A stretch of DNA of 64,000 nt from Boletus sp. NGJ (taxonomy: Eukaryota; Basidiomycota; Agaricomycetes; Boletales; Boletaceae), in assembly GCA_019096195.1 (NCBI GenBank), contig JAGTXK010000239.1, positions 186,001 to 250,000 of the forward strand, given 5' to 3'. How positions within the stretch are numbered: the first letter of the stretch is position 1; every line of letters begins with the position of its first letter. Shown here piece by piece: positions 11,201 through 22,719 of the stretch. Under the pieces are notes generated by a model. That model was not told where the DNA came from. It saw nothing but the letters and a program-made list of their open reading frames with translations, and did not search any database. A program made the position numbers and the translations under genes.

Positions 11201-12753
11201 GAATGCGGTAGTGTCAACGGTCGAAGAGTCAAGAATGACGATATCTGAGTCTCCGTCGTTATGCTCATCACCCGTGTTGCTTCTTCCGTGAAGTGGTTTT
11301 TTTTCGGTGGTCTGCTCCCCGCTACTTGCGGAGAGCCCCGTGTTTGTCGCCACAAGCTGCAGTAAATGAGGATTAGTAGCAAACAGTCCTTCCAGCGCAG
11401 ACAGGAGAACCGCTTGCTGCTCAGGGGTAGTATTCGTTGCCGTGTGACCGGAGGAAGTAGATGGGATTGCGGATAATATTCCCAGCAGCGGGTTAGGTGT
11501 CGGATGAAAGTATGGCTGGGCATGGGGTTGAACTTGGGCGCACGACTGAGTTTGGTTTTGACCGAACGGATAGGATTGCTGGTCGAAAGGAGGCTTTCCT
11601 GTTGCACCACCTTCTGGCCCCCCCGTCGTTGTATGGCGCGTCAACGGTGCACAGATAAATGGTGAGTACGTAGGTGGAGCCCGCGGAGCTTTGGATTTGG
11701 CCCCTTGCTTGGACCTTCTCCCTACTTCCTGTTTAGATTCGGATTGAGTCTCTACTACTCTCGACGAGCTTGCCCCTGCATCATGGATTCCGTCAGTGAC
11801 TAGGCTGAGTTTCCGTACGGATTTGTATTACCAGAGGGAGAAGAGGCGCGGGCTTGTGGCATAACTTTTGACTTCGAAGAGGTCGACCCTTCGGGACGAC
11901 CACGCGCACGTCGTGGGGGGCCTATGTAGAGTTCCGGAAAATCAGCTGAACGGGTCAGAGTTTGCCGTTCCTGAGTAGTAGATAACCAGCTTATCCCAGC
12001 AGCTTGGGGAGGTAGATTTTGAAGTTGAGACGGGCCAGGCGCGGATATCGAGCCCAACGAAGGGTACGAGTGGAATGCAGGTTTTGGCATGCGCTTGGTC
12101 TGTTACGAAAAAGAAATGTTATGAGAATTCGTGAAAAAATTAACCAGTCGAGACGAAGCTGCGGCGAAACATGAAAATGAATGAAACTCACCTCTCGAAG
12201 TGCGAAAACAACTTCAAGCGCCAGCGAGGCATGCGGGATGATTGTGCCAGTGACAAAGACATTCGTCGAATCGTTCGACTCGAGAGCCCAGGACATAAGT
12301 CCAAGGGCAACCGCCACACCAGGAGGAGAACTGGTCTCGTGGGACGCTTGCGCCAGACCCGTAGGTAGGGGCTGTGCTTCAAGGGGATCAAGAACATAGA
12401 GAGAGAAATCTCGTGCCGAGTCCTGCAGGAGTTCAGGACTGCCCTAGTGTGAGAAACCTCCTGGTAGAAAGGGTGATCTCAGAGTCAGCACTCACCTCGA
12501 ATCACACACCACCGCAAGGCATGCCTTGAGTGGGGTTCGTGCATAGGTAGGTTCATTCTCAGCAGACTGTGTAGTGGCCTCAGTGCATGTGATCGCTGGG
12601 ACTTGTGATAAAGACTTGGCCAAAATATATTGCGGATTGTTGTTAACCGTGTACAATACACGCACTGTTCCACATCCAATCAGAGTCAACAAGAAGTAGG
12701 ACATCAACCCTAAGCTGGCACTCACGAAAAGCTTGTAGCGTTCTGGCTTCCAT
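8252..12753 (-). CDS. Ams2/Spt21 N-terminal-domain protein
   Basis: Likely nuclear regulator related to budding-yeast Spt21 and fission-yeast Ams2, which control histone gene expression. Six exons (12726-12753, 12496-12664, 12192-12438, 11832-12099, 10405-11775, 8252-10323) join in frame to 1384 residues. The N-terminal 170 residues match the family: MEARTLQAFLRVLYTVNNNP, then LKACLAVVCDSSPELL, a YVLDPLE segment, and VTGTIIPHASLALEVVFALR. The rest is low-complexity and Ser/Pro/Thr-rich, with TPNKSGS-LFTPSG-SLFTPTTPS motifs and a conserved-looking patch FVLPAWARTSTAMLPR. I see no GATA zinc finger, so it resembles Spt21 more than Ams2. The C-terminal part carries a run of short WL(S/T)D repeats. 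The five introns are 56-92 nt with canonical ends. The antisense 330-codon ORF across the last exon is a shadow. Confidence 0.8.
8572..8806 (-). repeat. Degenerate WL(S/T)D acidic repeat within the Ams2/Spt21-like protein
   Basis: Within about 80 residues the protein repeats a W-L-(S/T)-(D/E)-x-(D/E)-A unit: TWLSDGA, SWLTDSEA, AWLTETEA, WLTDTEGG, TWLSDSDA and NWLSDDADAD. The underlying DNA repeats the same way. It looks like a tandem expansion of an acidic/aromatic short linear motif, similar in character to a transactivation region. The function is not known. Confidence 0.75.
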
Positions 12754-13366
12754 TAAATCGAATCTAGACGGTAAGTATTGATATCACAATATCTGTCATC
12801 TGAGTATGGATTGGCGGAGACATGTGGAGGTCAATAGGTCAACGTGTGGCCCGGGAAAGTCTGGTACGACGCGGCTGTCACATGTGACAGGACGCGCTTT
12901 GTGTCACAGACAACCTGCTTACTAAGCTGCGTCGACATTCCCTTGCGTTGAATACACTGGCAGTACGAAAAAGCGGGGATGATACATTCTTCAAGATGTG
13001 TAGTAGTGCTCTACAGAAGATGGAAAGATGGCAGCGTACGGACCATTTAGTCCAAGGTTCACGCGGTCTGGTTACTGTCATGATCTAATTCGAGCCATGA
13101 CTGAATTTACTATCCTCCGACTCGGAGTCAGCCCGTTCACCATATTGTAGTCGAGTCCGGTCATCTTCGGTGGCCGTAGAGGATTGCTCACGGTTCGAGT
13201 CCAAGGCGAAAGTCGTGTCATGTCAATACACTGAGCTCAATGGGGTCCACTGTGCATAGTGTGCGCTGCATTGGTGAAATACAGATCCCCTATATGTCAA
13301 GAAATACTTCAATGTCAGCCGCGGACAAGACATGTTGACCCAGAGCCCGACCACGCGGCATGACAC
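12754..13366. other. Intergenic stretch
   Basis: It holds the 5' flank of the Ams2/Spt21-like gene and the 3' flank of the first GT61 gene. The part nearest 13366 resembles, in inverse orientation, the 3' flank of the second GT61 gene (17972-18100). Nothing else was recognised. Confidence 0.4.
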
Positions 13367-15139
13367 TCAATGTTCGGTGGAGGCAGGTAACTGCAGTCTC
13401 TCTCTACAGAGCTTCGCGACGACTTCACCATTCAGCGGTATGCTGTTCCCCTGAAACCCATCTGGATATTTGACCGGTGGCATGTCGGGGTGCGTGAACG
13501 TCCTACCAAGTCCAAAGCGTGCGTACGAGAACGGTAGTTCAAGTGACGTCGTCAAGGTGAATGGACGATGCGATACAAGACGATAGTACGCACTCGTCGT
13601 TCCAAACACCATAGTACGCCTTCCCGAGCGCTATCGTAGTGTACTCGTAGTCGTGTGCGAACCCGCCGGGGTAGAAGAACTCGATCACCGTCGATTTTTG
13701 GGAGGGTTTCATCCACAAGAGGGAGGTCAATCCGTTACCATGCACACCCATCATGATCTGTTCCATCGGCAGGCCAACCAGGTCAATCGGACGTATCTTG
13801 GTGGTCGCTTGAAAGCCGTGCACTCACCGTCGTCCGCCCGGCTAGCCTAAACTGTTCCGCATGGGAGAGTTTGTCCATACTGACGACATTTACCTCAACC
13901 CCATGCTGATCACGCAGCTTATACAACTCCTGCACAAGCTTTTCGTGGTCCTCCAGGATCAGCTTACGTCGGCCCCATTCCTGACGTGAAACGTATGTGA
14001 TGACATGTTTTGATCCTTCATCAAAATCCTGGTCTAGGCCACTAAATTTTGTCACAGCACCACGGATCGTGGCCCACCAGTGCACGCTTCCCGGCAGTGC
14101 AAACGCCTCGGACGCGGGGCGCCTCGTATTCGGGAAGGCGTCACCGGTCATCGCAGCTGCACGATCGGAGAAAATGACACGATCGAGAATCACCGGCCGC
14201 CCCATCAACGCCCTGTCTTGCCAATCTGCGGAGTATTCAGAAGTTGCGGAGGGGAAGGCACTGCGGAGAATCCATTGGTTCAGCGAGGCGTAGTCTCTCC
14301 AATGGTCGGCGTCTGCGTGGACAAACCAGGTACGACGTAGGGCGGGAAGCGAAGACGATCCATCAGCTGAGATGGAAGGGTCTAATGAAGAGTACGTCCG
14401 CCAGAACCCAAGGAAGAGCTCGGCAGTCCAATGGTAGTAATGTGCAATACTAAGAATGCAGCAACTCAGTAAGGTAATGCGTCGCAGTCATAATAAGCGT
14501 ACTATTGTGGCGGATCGTTGACGATCCACTGAGTTGAGTGTCAGATGAGGTACGTTTGCTGTCAAGAATCACGCACCGTAATCCCATCCATAAGATCTGC
14601 ACTGGTTCCAAATAGTTCTCCTGCTTCGTCGAGGGTGATAACGCGAAGTTCGCGGTCAGTTGGTATACGGGCTGCGACGGACTCGGCATCGTTGTCTATC
14701 CTGACGCCCGTCGACGTGATGGACTTGCGATCTGGAACGGACTTTTGGTCGCCAGTGACGATAAAGACGGTCCCGTTCAGCAAGAACAGGTTGTCAAATA
14801 TCGTCCAGCCTAGAATCCAGGGGTCAGTAGTAAATCGGGTTGTGAAACGGGTCACGCACCAGGGACATGAGAGACTATGGTCGTTGATGGCACTTGGTTG
14901 GAGGGCCACGTTGAACGCGTGCGCCAATGCTCAGATTCGGTAGACGGGACTTCAACGCCCTGCGAAGTAGACTCAAGATCAGAGTCATGCTTCTGGAAAA
15001 CACTTTCCGAAACTAAGCGCAAAGCGTGTGACTCCCGAACATCAATGGCTGTTCTAGGTAGCGAGAGCAGTACGAAAAGCAGAAGAGCGATGAGAAGGCA
15101 TTCGCGTTTCGTTGGCACTGAGGTTGTGTGCTTGAGCAT
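13367..15139 (-). CDS. GT61-family glycosyltransferase, copy A
   Basis: Predicted type II membrane glycosyltransferase of the GT61 (DUF563/EOGT-like) family, acting in the secretory pathway. A short cytosolic N-terminus (MLKHTTSVPTKREC) precedes a hydrophobic signal anchor (LLIALLLFVLLSL). Six exons have the same borders as copy B. Family landmarks are FDNLFLLNGTVF, HYYHWTAELFLGFWRTY, the middle domain with SVHWWATIRGAVTKF, and the signature GVHGNGLTSLLWMKPS followed by STVIEFFYPGG. The stop follows QLPASTEH. Exon 4 to exon 5 splices out an intron whose sequence is almost the same as in copy B. All exons appear intact. The gene is divergent from copy B and shares its roughly 1.06-kb promoter region. 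The sugar donor and acceptor cannot be told from sequence. Confidence 0.85.
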
Positions 15140-15398
15140 CTAGTATCAAGGTCGCCAGACGGTGGTTGAGAAGACGAGGGGCAAACTGAAGCGAACAATG
15201 TTAAAATGAACGGCAGTGGCGCTCTGTAAGTTCTCAATGTCGCTGATACGGCGGGTTATCATACACCTAGGCTATGCTGTACGAACCTAATGGAGGTAAA
15301 TTGTATAAATACGTGTCCGATATTACGCAAGGACAAGGAACGTACTCGCTATCGTGGTGAGAGTAGTATCACCGCACACCGGAGTTGTAAACACTTTT

Positions 15399-15813
15399 TT
15401 GGGCCCGTTCGGCAGCCCTCCGTTTTCGCTCGTTTGCGTCCGTTTCGTTTCACCCCACCGTTTGCAAACGGACGTGAGCGAGCCAAGACGAAAGGACCTG
15501 GACCATGTCCTGTGCGGCCGAACTGCCCATGAGTACAGTAGACCAACGGCATCAGATGATGATCAGGTGACACATACGAAGCCCTCCAAGGCATCAAGAA
15601 GTGAGGAGCCTTATCATTCGGAGTATCTTGTCTCGTGTTGTCACTAGGCTGTGCTTGCTGGACCATTACTGTAATGACAGTCTGAGTAGATGGAGTACAA
15701 AAGGTAGACTAAACGAGAGTGTGACAGCTGTCTTGAAACGAAATAGGATGTGCGGCACTGACTCGACGCGGTGCTTAACACGAAACGGACGGAGGGCTGC
15801 CAAACGGGTCCAA
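15399..15813. mobile_element. MITE-like inverted-repeat element (about 415 bp)
   Basis: The left end reads TTGGGCCCGTTCGGCAGCCC and the right end, in reverse complement, TTGGACCCGTTTGGCAGCCC; both continue with TCCGT. Both ends are flanked by CTTTT (15394-15398 and 15814-15818), a possible 5-bp target duplication, weakened by being a homopolymer run. The inside has more inverted motifs around CGTTTGCAAACGG and no transposase frame. It sits in the middle of the promoter shared by the two GT61 genes. The superfamily is not certain. Confidence 0.6.
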
Positions 15814-16201
15814 CTTTTTATGTTACACATAGACCTTGCTGGAAAGAGAAGTGCCTGAGTAAAAATTTTCAAGACAAGTGAGTAACATCGGAGACTAGCT
15901 ATTGTACAAAAGATGGCGATTTGAGGCATGCAGTTTTGGCGTTCAGCAACACCGGTTCGCAAGGATTGCTGGGATGTGATAAGAGGGCGTTAAGCAGCTG
16001 CCAAGGGCCCACAGCAAAGTCAATTGCGATGGTGATAGGAGCTGGTAATTTTTTCATTGGCTCCAGCTCACATGACTGTGCGAATCCGCGCTGGGTCCAA
16101 AATGTTTACCAGAAGTCATTCCTAGGTCCGTTTGCCTCTTAGACGGGGTTGGCGTGGCACCAGACTATTCTCAACCACTCAACTGGCAACCTTGATACTA
16201 C

Positions 16202-17971
16202 ATGCTCAAGTCCACAGTCTCAGCGCCAACGAAACGTGAAATTTTTCTCATCGCTCTCCTACTCCTCGCACTGCTTTCGCTGTCTAGAGCAAGCATTGGC
16301 GTTCGGGAGTCACGCGCTTCACGCCTAGTTCCGGAATATGTTGTCCAGAAATATAACTCTTTTCTCGACTCTCCTTCGCAAGACAACGAAATACCATCTA
16401 CCGAATCCGAGCTCTGGCGCACGCGTGTAACGTGGCCCTCCCTGGAAGTGCCCTCAACGACCGTAGTTTCCCACGTCCCTGGTGCGCGAACCGTTTCACA
16501 AACCGACTCATTACCAACCCCTGGATTCAAGGCTGGACGATATTTGATAACCTGTTCTTGTTGAACGGGACCGTCTTTGTCGTTACTGACGACCCAGAGT
16601 CCGTTCCAGATCCCAAGACTATCACGTCGAAGGGCATTAATATCCTCAACGGTCCGGAGGCTGTCGCAGCCCGTTTACCAACTGACCGCGAATTTCGTAT
16701 CATTACGACCTACGAAGCACAAGAACTATTTGGAACCAGTGCAGATCTTATAGACGGAACTACGGTGCGTGATTCTTGACAGCAAATGCATCTCATTTGA
16801 TACTCACTCCACTCAGTGGGTCGTCAACGATCCACCAAAATTGTACGCTTATTATAACTACGACACCACACCTTGCTGAATCACCGCGTTCTTCTCAGCA
16901 TCACACATTACTATCATTGGGCTGCTGAGCTCTTCTTCGGGTTCTGGCGGACGTACTCTTCATTAGACCTTTCTATCTCCGCTGATGGATCGTCTTTCCT
17001 CCCCGCTGTACGTCGTATTTGGTTCGTCCACTCAGAGGCCGACCGTTGGAGAGACTACGCCTTAATGAACCAATGGGTTCTCCGCAGTGTCTTCCCCTCC
17101 CTCACTGCTGAATACGCCGCAGATTGGCAAGACCGGGCGGAGATGGGGCGGCCAATGATTCTCGATCGTGTTGTCTTCTCGGATCGCTCAGCTGCAATGC
17201 ACGGTGAAACCCAAAGGGAATCAGGACGCACTGCGGCCGAGGCGTTTGCACTGCCGGGAAGTGTGCACTGGTGGGCCACGATCCGCGGTGCCGTGACAAA
17301 ATTTAGTCGGCTCGACGAGGGCTTTGATGAAGGATCAAAACCAGTCATCACATACGTCTCACGTCAGGAATGGGGCCGACGTCAGTTGATCCTGGAGGAC
17401 CACGAAAAGCTTGTGCAGGAGCTGTACAAGTTGCGCGATCAGCATGGGGTTGAGGTGAATGTCGTCAGTATGGACAAACTCTCCCATGCGGAACAGTTTA
17501 GGCTAGCCGGGCGGACGACGGTGAGTGCACGGCTTTCAAGCGACCACCAAGATACGTATGATTGACCTGGTTTGCCTGCCGATGGAACAGATCATGATGG
17601 GCGTGCATGGTAACGGATTGACTTCCCTCGTGTGGATGAAACCCTCCCCAAAAGCGACGGTGATCGAGTTCTTCTACCCTAAAGGGTTCGCGCGCGACTA
17701 CGAGTACACCACGCGATTACTGGGGATGGTACACTATGGTGTTTGGAATGACGAGTGCGTACCGCCGTCTTGCGTCGCTACGTCTATTCATTTTTTTATG
17801 ATGTCACTTGAACCGGCACGCTCTGGACTTGACAGGACGTTCACGAGCCCCAAAGTGCCGAAGGTCGCCTATCCAGACGGGTTCCAGGGGAACAGCATAC
17901 CGCTAAATGGTGAGGTTGTCGCGAAGCTCTGTAGAGAAAGACTGCAATTACCTGCCTCCGACGAACATTGA
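16202..17971 (+). CDS. GT61-family glycosyltransferase, copy B
   Basis: Paralogue and mirror image of copy A. Introns at 16482-16531, 16765-16816, 16843-16898, 17521-17590 and 17755-17835 give one open frame, including a 26-nt exon 3. The N-terminus is MLKSTVSAPTKREIFLIALL, a signal anchor. Landmarks are IFDNLFLLNGTVFVVTDD, HYYHWAAELFFGFWRTY, SVHWWATIRGAVTKFS, the GT61 signature GVHGNGLTSLVWMKPSP and ATVIEFFYPKGF; the protein ends QLPASDEH. Most introns differ from copy A by about a quarter of positions, but intron 4 and the end of exon 4 are nearly the same in the two copies. Expected in the Golgi/ER lumen, adding a sugar (xylose-, GlcNAc- or similar transferases occur in GT61); specificity unknown. 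Confidence 0.87.
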
Positions 17972-19214
17972 GTATCATACCGCGTGGTTGGGTTCTGGGT
18001 CAATATTTCGTCCCCACGGCTGGCGTTGAAGTATTTCTTTGGCCTATAGAGTATCCATATTTCACCCAGATAGTGCACACTACGTGCTGTATACCTGGTG
18101 ATGCAACGGTTAGCACTTCGTATCCTTGGCCTTAAAGATGACTGTCTCTGGCTTCGAGATCGTTGTGTATGTTGTGGACGAATAGGATTGCTTACCAATT
18201 TCGTCCAAACACGGCAGGCGCAAGTTCGGTAAAGTGACCAAATTCGAAACGAAAAAGCAGAAAGACTTCAAGAGGTCCGTGGTGCGTTGTAGTGTATATA
18301 TACAGTGCCAGTTGGTAGGCCATACCGCCGTATGCACGCCCCGCAAAAGTGTCAGAAGAGGACCGTTGTCACGATGTCATCGGAGCACATCGGCGCCAGC
18401 CCAATGTACACCATGCATTTCATTCGTTTCATTCTAGATCTGACACATTTGTCCGATACTGGTATCGGTATCATTCTTACTTGACCTCCGCTCATCCCCC
18501 TTCAGGTTTAGCACTGCGTTCGTATCATTTGTCAAAAGCCCCCTCGGACGAGCTGACTTTTGATGAGATCACCTGCATGTAGTTTACAAACCGCGATATG
18601 ATTTATATACATACATTTGATTTTCTGCAGTCATATGGTATACTTCAAATTGTGGTGTGACCGGCGTACTTTCCGTGTCTATTGCTTTACTAGACTCGCC
18701 TTAGGTGAGCTCATTGACAGGCGTTGTCGAGGCGCAGCGGCTAGCGAGCCGCGCATGTCAACGCACTGGTAGCCATATATACTGTAGTAGCCGATCACCC
18801 AATGGTGCCGACTCTTGTGAGTCTTGTCCGCCGTGCATTCGCGCCAAGGGCTGCTCTACTGAGGCATATTTCAGACGACGGGACTTTTTGCTTGACGTCG
18901 CGACAAGCCATACACAATTGAGACGTCATGAGGCGTTACTGTGCCTCAAAATCTTGACAGAAAAATTCCAGCATGTTGGTATCTTGACCGCGATCACTGT
19001 ATCAGTCATGCCATCATGATCCTACCGGATGTCGAACCGATTCAGGTCATGAGGGATTCACTGTCAAATGGGTATATTTCTGACTCGTCATGAGTGCTTG
19101 GTATCATCGTATCTATTAACGGTTATCTAGTTCTAAGGGACTCTGCTTCGTCTTCTTGGTGAGTTGCAACGTTCTTGACCCTGCTTTGTCAAAACATTCA
19201 TGTCAGGTTGATTA
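17972..19214. other. Intergenic stretch
   Basis: The first 130 bp mirror the 3' flank of GT61 copy A. Beyond that only short ORFs are present, and no RNA gene was seen. Confidence 0.4.
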
Positions 19215-20764
19215 GTGAAGCATTTTCTACGCCCTTGGGATATGTTACGACAGCTTCTTGTGCGTGCTGGTTTGCTCAGGAGGAACGTTCCCTGTGGTTC
19301 CAACGAGTCGGGTGGAGAAGAGTTCAAGCTCCCAAAGATGGCTTCTCTGGTCATTGTGATCGTCTACAACATAATGCTGCAGGTACGCGGTTACACCATA
19401 CTAGTACACGGCTCCATGGTGTAACATTTTCCCGGCGAAAGGTCTCCTTCTTCATCCTTATCCCTTCCTCAAGCGAATATACAGGATACTTGGGCGGAAA
19501 TGCAACCTTCTCTGGTGTTGTCATCGGCATACCAGCCTTATTTGGTGCCATTGCACTCATTCCAATGACGAGATATGACAAAGGCAGACCACATTCGTTT
19601 TCGTAGCCGAAATCCAATGTTAACGCTGATCCATGTGTAGGACGATACGCTGCGGCATTGCAGATAGGATGCTTCGCAGGAATTCTAGGGCAAGTCGCAT
19701 ATGCAATCGCATATCGTGCCGATTTCCTGTACTTGATCCTCATCGGGCGATGTTTGAGCGGTGTCTCATTCTCGGGTCTCATGTACTGCAAACGATACTG
19801 CACAGATCCTTTGATCGTCGGAATTCGCCGTCGGACCACACTTTGTAGCTGGTTAGTTATTGGACAAGCTCTGGGAATGACCCTCGGTCCGTTCCTCGGC
19901 GGTTTGTTGTACAATATCGGATTCCGGAGTGCCATCTTCAACGGATACACCAGTCCTGGTTGGATTATGGCTTGCTGCTACGTGACCTTCTGGTTCGTTA
20001 TAGCCAGATATTTCGATGACGTACCCGCGACGGAAATGAGCTTGGAGCTTCACGAAATACTTCCTTCCATTGAAGAGGAGAACCACATCGGAGACTCCGC
20101 GCTGCTTCCACCTTCTGCTCACACTACCCGCCCACCACCAGAAGAATCATCCGCCGCCCACTTATCTTATATCACACTGCCACAGCGGGGTGTCATTTTC
20201 TGCATGTGTTGATTCTCCATGATATGTTTTTTTATCCTCGGGTCCTGGGAGGCAAATCTCCCTGTCTTCGGTGCTGCGACTTCTACCCTCAACTGGACCC
20301 CCTTTGCAGCAGGAAACTTCATAGCGCTTGGCGGAACCATTGCATTCCCATTCTTCTTTGCGAGTATGCTGTTTGCACGTCATATTCAAGATCGACATAT
20401 ACTGGCTTTCGGGATGGGCTTGGGCCTCTCTGGGCTTTTGGTCTTCATTTCGATTCTCGCCACTAGCAAAGTAGTATATGGATCGTTATTTGCGTGCTGG
20501 TGGCCCATCGCTCTCGGATTCAATCTCGCCTCGACTGTGACGCTCAGTCTGCTAAGTAAGCAGCTTCCATCCGACTGGAATAGGCGTGCTCCTATGGCGA
20601 TTCAATACTCGATTTACGTTGGTCGGATAACTGGTGCTATCTGGGGTGGATCGGGTGTTGCCGTTGGAATGAAAAATTTCGTAGGGCTAGAGATAGGGCT
20701 TGTTGGTATTGGGGGGGTTCTCTTCGCGACACTTTGGAGAAATCTCAAGACAAAGACCGGTTAG
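19215..20764 (+). pseudogene. MFS transporter (SPX-MFS/VTC-associated type), with an in-frame stop
   Basis: Multi-pass transporter of the major facilitator superfamily, resembling fungal SPX-associated MFS proteins. Recognisable parts are KLPKMASLVIVIVYNIMLQ, a helix GNATFSGVVIGIPALFGAIA, YAAALQIGCFAGILGQ, GRCLSGVSFSGLMYCKRY, GQALGMTLGPFLGGLLYNIG, and a C-terminal set of helices ending in ATLWRNLKTKTG. Introns are 19383-19441 and 19584-19640; the second has a GC donor (AAAG|GCAGAC) and is needed to keep the frame. A TGA at 20210-20212, in frame with both sides, interrupts a helix between FCMC and FSMICFF; no short intron removes it in frame. It is either a recent nonsense mutation or a sequence error. 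The N-terminus is uncertain: 19215 is only the first in-frame ATG, and an acceptor at about 19278 suggests an unseen 5' exon. Confidence 0.75.
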
Positions 20765-21144
20765 ATCAGTGTCATATTTTTTTTTGTACAGATTGATAAG
20801 TTCCTCACCATGCAGCTCTCCCACCTTTTCGGTTCTTTCTAGTGCGGTATAATATTCTTCCATACAACATCACGTGCAATGTCTACATAACATGCTTGAT
20901 AATATACTGGAAGGTGATCCTGGACGCACTTGTATTGCAAAAATATAGCATTTGGCAAATGAAGTAAAACGGAAGATGTGTTGTCGGCGTTAGATCGCAG
21001 TACTTCAAGTGCGAACATGAGTCTTGAGTTTGTCGACAGCGACCCCGGGTTTCCCCGCGGGGACAAGACGTACTTGCACGTTTCTTCGACTCTCATTAAT
21101 ATTGATATTTAACCCTCAAAGAGCTCCTCAAAATTCACGCATTG
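20765..21144. other. Intergenic stretch
   Basis: 380 bp between two + strand genes. A short CCCCGGG-like palindrome lies near 21045-21060; nothing else was recognised. Confidence 0.35.
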
Positions 21145-22691
21145 ATGGGCCTCGCAGGCCGCAAACCAAAACAGCGCATCCCCGTCGACCCCCGGAATTT
21201 GAGCTGGGCTGATGGTGAGCCCTCCCTTGGCATGATCACGATCACGCTCATGTTCCCCATGCTCTCTAGATGCCTCTCGTTTTGGCCACTCTTATCTCTC
21301 AAAGTTCGGGTGGGATGCATCCCAGGGCCTCGGGCCATCAGGCGACGGGATGAAGGCGCACCTCAAAGTCCAGCAAAAACTCGATATGATGGGCATCGGC
21401 GCACAGCATCAACGAGATCCCGACGGTCTTGCGTGGAAGCAAAATAAGGAGTTTGAAATGTTGCTGAAGAAACTGAACGAGAGTGTTGAGCAGCGAAAGG
21501 GAACCGACGGCGGGGACGCCGAAAGGGAGGGCGGGAGAGAGCGGGAGGCGGCGATGGACAACGCTTTCGTACGCGCACAGGAAGAGAAAGATGAGGGGGA
21601 ACTTGGAAACGACTCGTCTCTGACGGCAAAAAAACGGAAACAAAAGGATCGAGATGGTCCAGATCCCAACGAGCGCATCAAAAAGAAACCGAAGAAGGAG
21701 AAACGTCAAAAGTCCAGCTCTGATGACTCTGCTACTTCCGCCATCGACCCAACTTCTGAACCTCCATCGGCACCCCACCCTGAATCAATACCCAAACCCC
21801 GTCCGATGGCGTAAGTTATGCACGCGTACTGATTCTCCGTTCTAATCCTCCTTTTTCCTGTGTCTTCGGCCATGACAGTCACCGTGCACGTGTCCGGGCC
21901 GCAAAACGTATCGCAGGAAAACCCGCATCAGCCATCTCTGAGATTCTTGGAATCGCGCCCTATTCCTCCGTGTCCACATCGACGTCGACCCCCGTACTCA
22001 CACCACCGTCCACCTCGTCCCCCGCCTCCCCACCTTCACTCTCGCTTGACAACCTGACAACCTCGACCAAGAGTGTTGCAGATTACTTCAAGGAAAAATT
22101 TCTCGCTCGCTCTTCTTCCTCCTTCCCTGCATCATCATCGTCAGCACCGTCGGGATCTGCTACACCCGGTCTTGGTGCAACCGGGCTTGGCCTTGGATTA
22201 TCAAATGATCCCCCATTCGGCGGCGACGGTGAGCCACCGCGAAGAGGCATAGGCAGCCTAGCTCCCCCCGCCAATGCCGATGGTCAAGGCGTATTGACGG
22301 AGAAACAGCGCCGGAAAGCAGAGAAACAGAAACGGCGAGAAGCCGAGACTACCCAGGCTACACCCGAAAGTGTGTCTACAGATGTAAAGGGGCAGATAGA
22401 GGAGGACGACGTGGAAAGACTCCAGAGGACGTCCAAGAAGCATAAAAAACAGAAAAAACGTCGGGAGCGAGAACAACAGGCACCCACTGACCAGCCAAAT
22501 GATAACAACGACGACATCATCAAGAAAGATCACGAACACGACACCCCGAGTGGTTCCTCGCCAGAACCTAGCAAGAAATCCAAAAAGGAACACCGAAAGA
22601 AACGTCTCGTGAGCACTCGATTGCACTGGTCTCGTTTACCCGACACCTGCTATCCTGTGTACATACCCTGCACATGTTTTATTAGCAGTAG
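21145..22691 (+). CDS. PXR1: PXR1/PINX1-like G-patch protein
   Basis: Nucleolar G-patch protein that in yeast helps rRNA and snoRNA processing (as a Prp43 helicase cofactor) and inhibits telomerase. The N-terminus MGLAGRKPKQRIPVDPRNL is typical. After intron 21215-21269 comes the G-patch core (SRFGHSYLSKFGWDASQGLG, GMKAHLKVQQKLDMMGIG), then DPDGLAWKQNKEFEMLLKKL. After intron 21811-21878 comes a second conserved patch (HRARVRAAKRIAGK, ISEILGIAP) and SVADYFKEKFLA. The C-terminal third is Lys/Arg/Glu-rich with KKHKKQKKRRERE-type runs, as expected for a nucleolar protein. A last intron (donor GTGAGC at 22609, acceptor at 22688) would put the TAG stop alone at the start of the last exon. If that intron is kept in, the frame runs on to 22719 with a tail unlike the family. 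Confidence 0.85.
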
Positions 22692-22719
22692 ATCCTTTGG
22701 TGCGGTATATGCAAGCTAG

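Noticed and set aside
13120-13205. tRNA-like GGTTCGAGTCC T-loop sequence
   Set aside because: No matching acceptor stem, D-arm or anticodon arm could be drawn at the right distance.
15300-15315. TATAAATA palindromic-like box as GT61-A promoter
   Set aside because: It is 165 bp from the start codon and readable in both directions; without transcript starts it cannot be tied to one gene.
18705-19019. 104-codon Cys-rich + strand ORF
   Set aside because: No signal peptide or regular Cys spacing and no family resemblance; probably chance.
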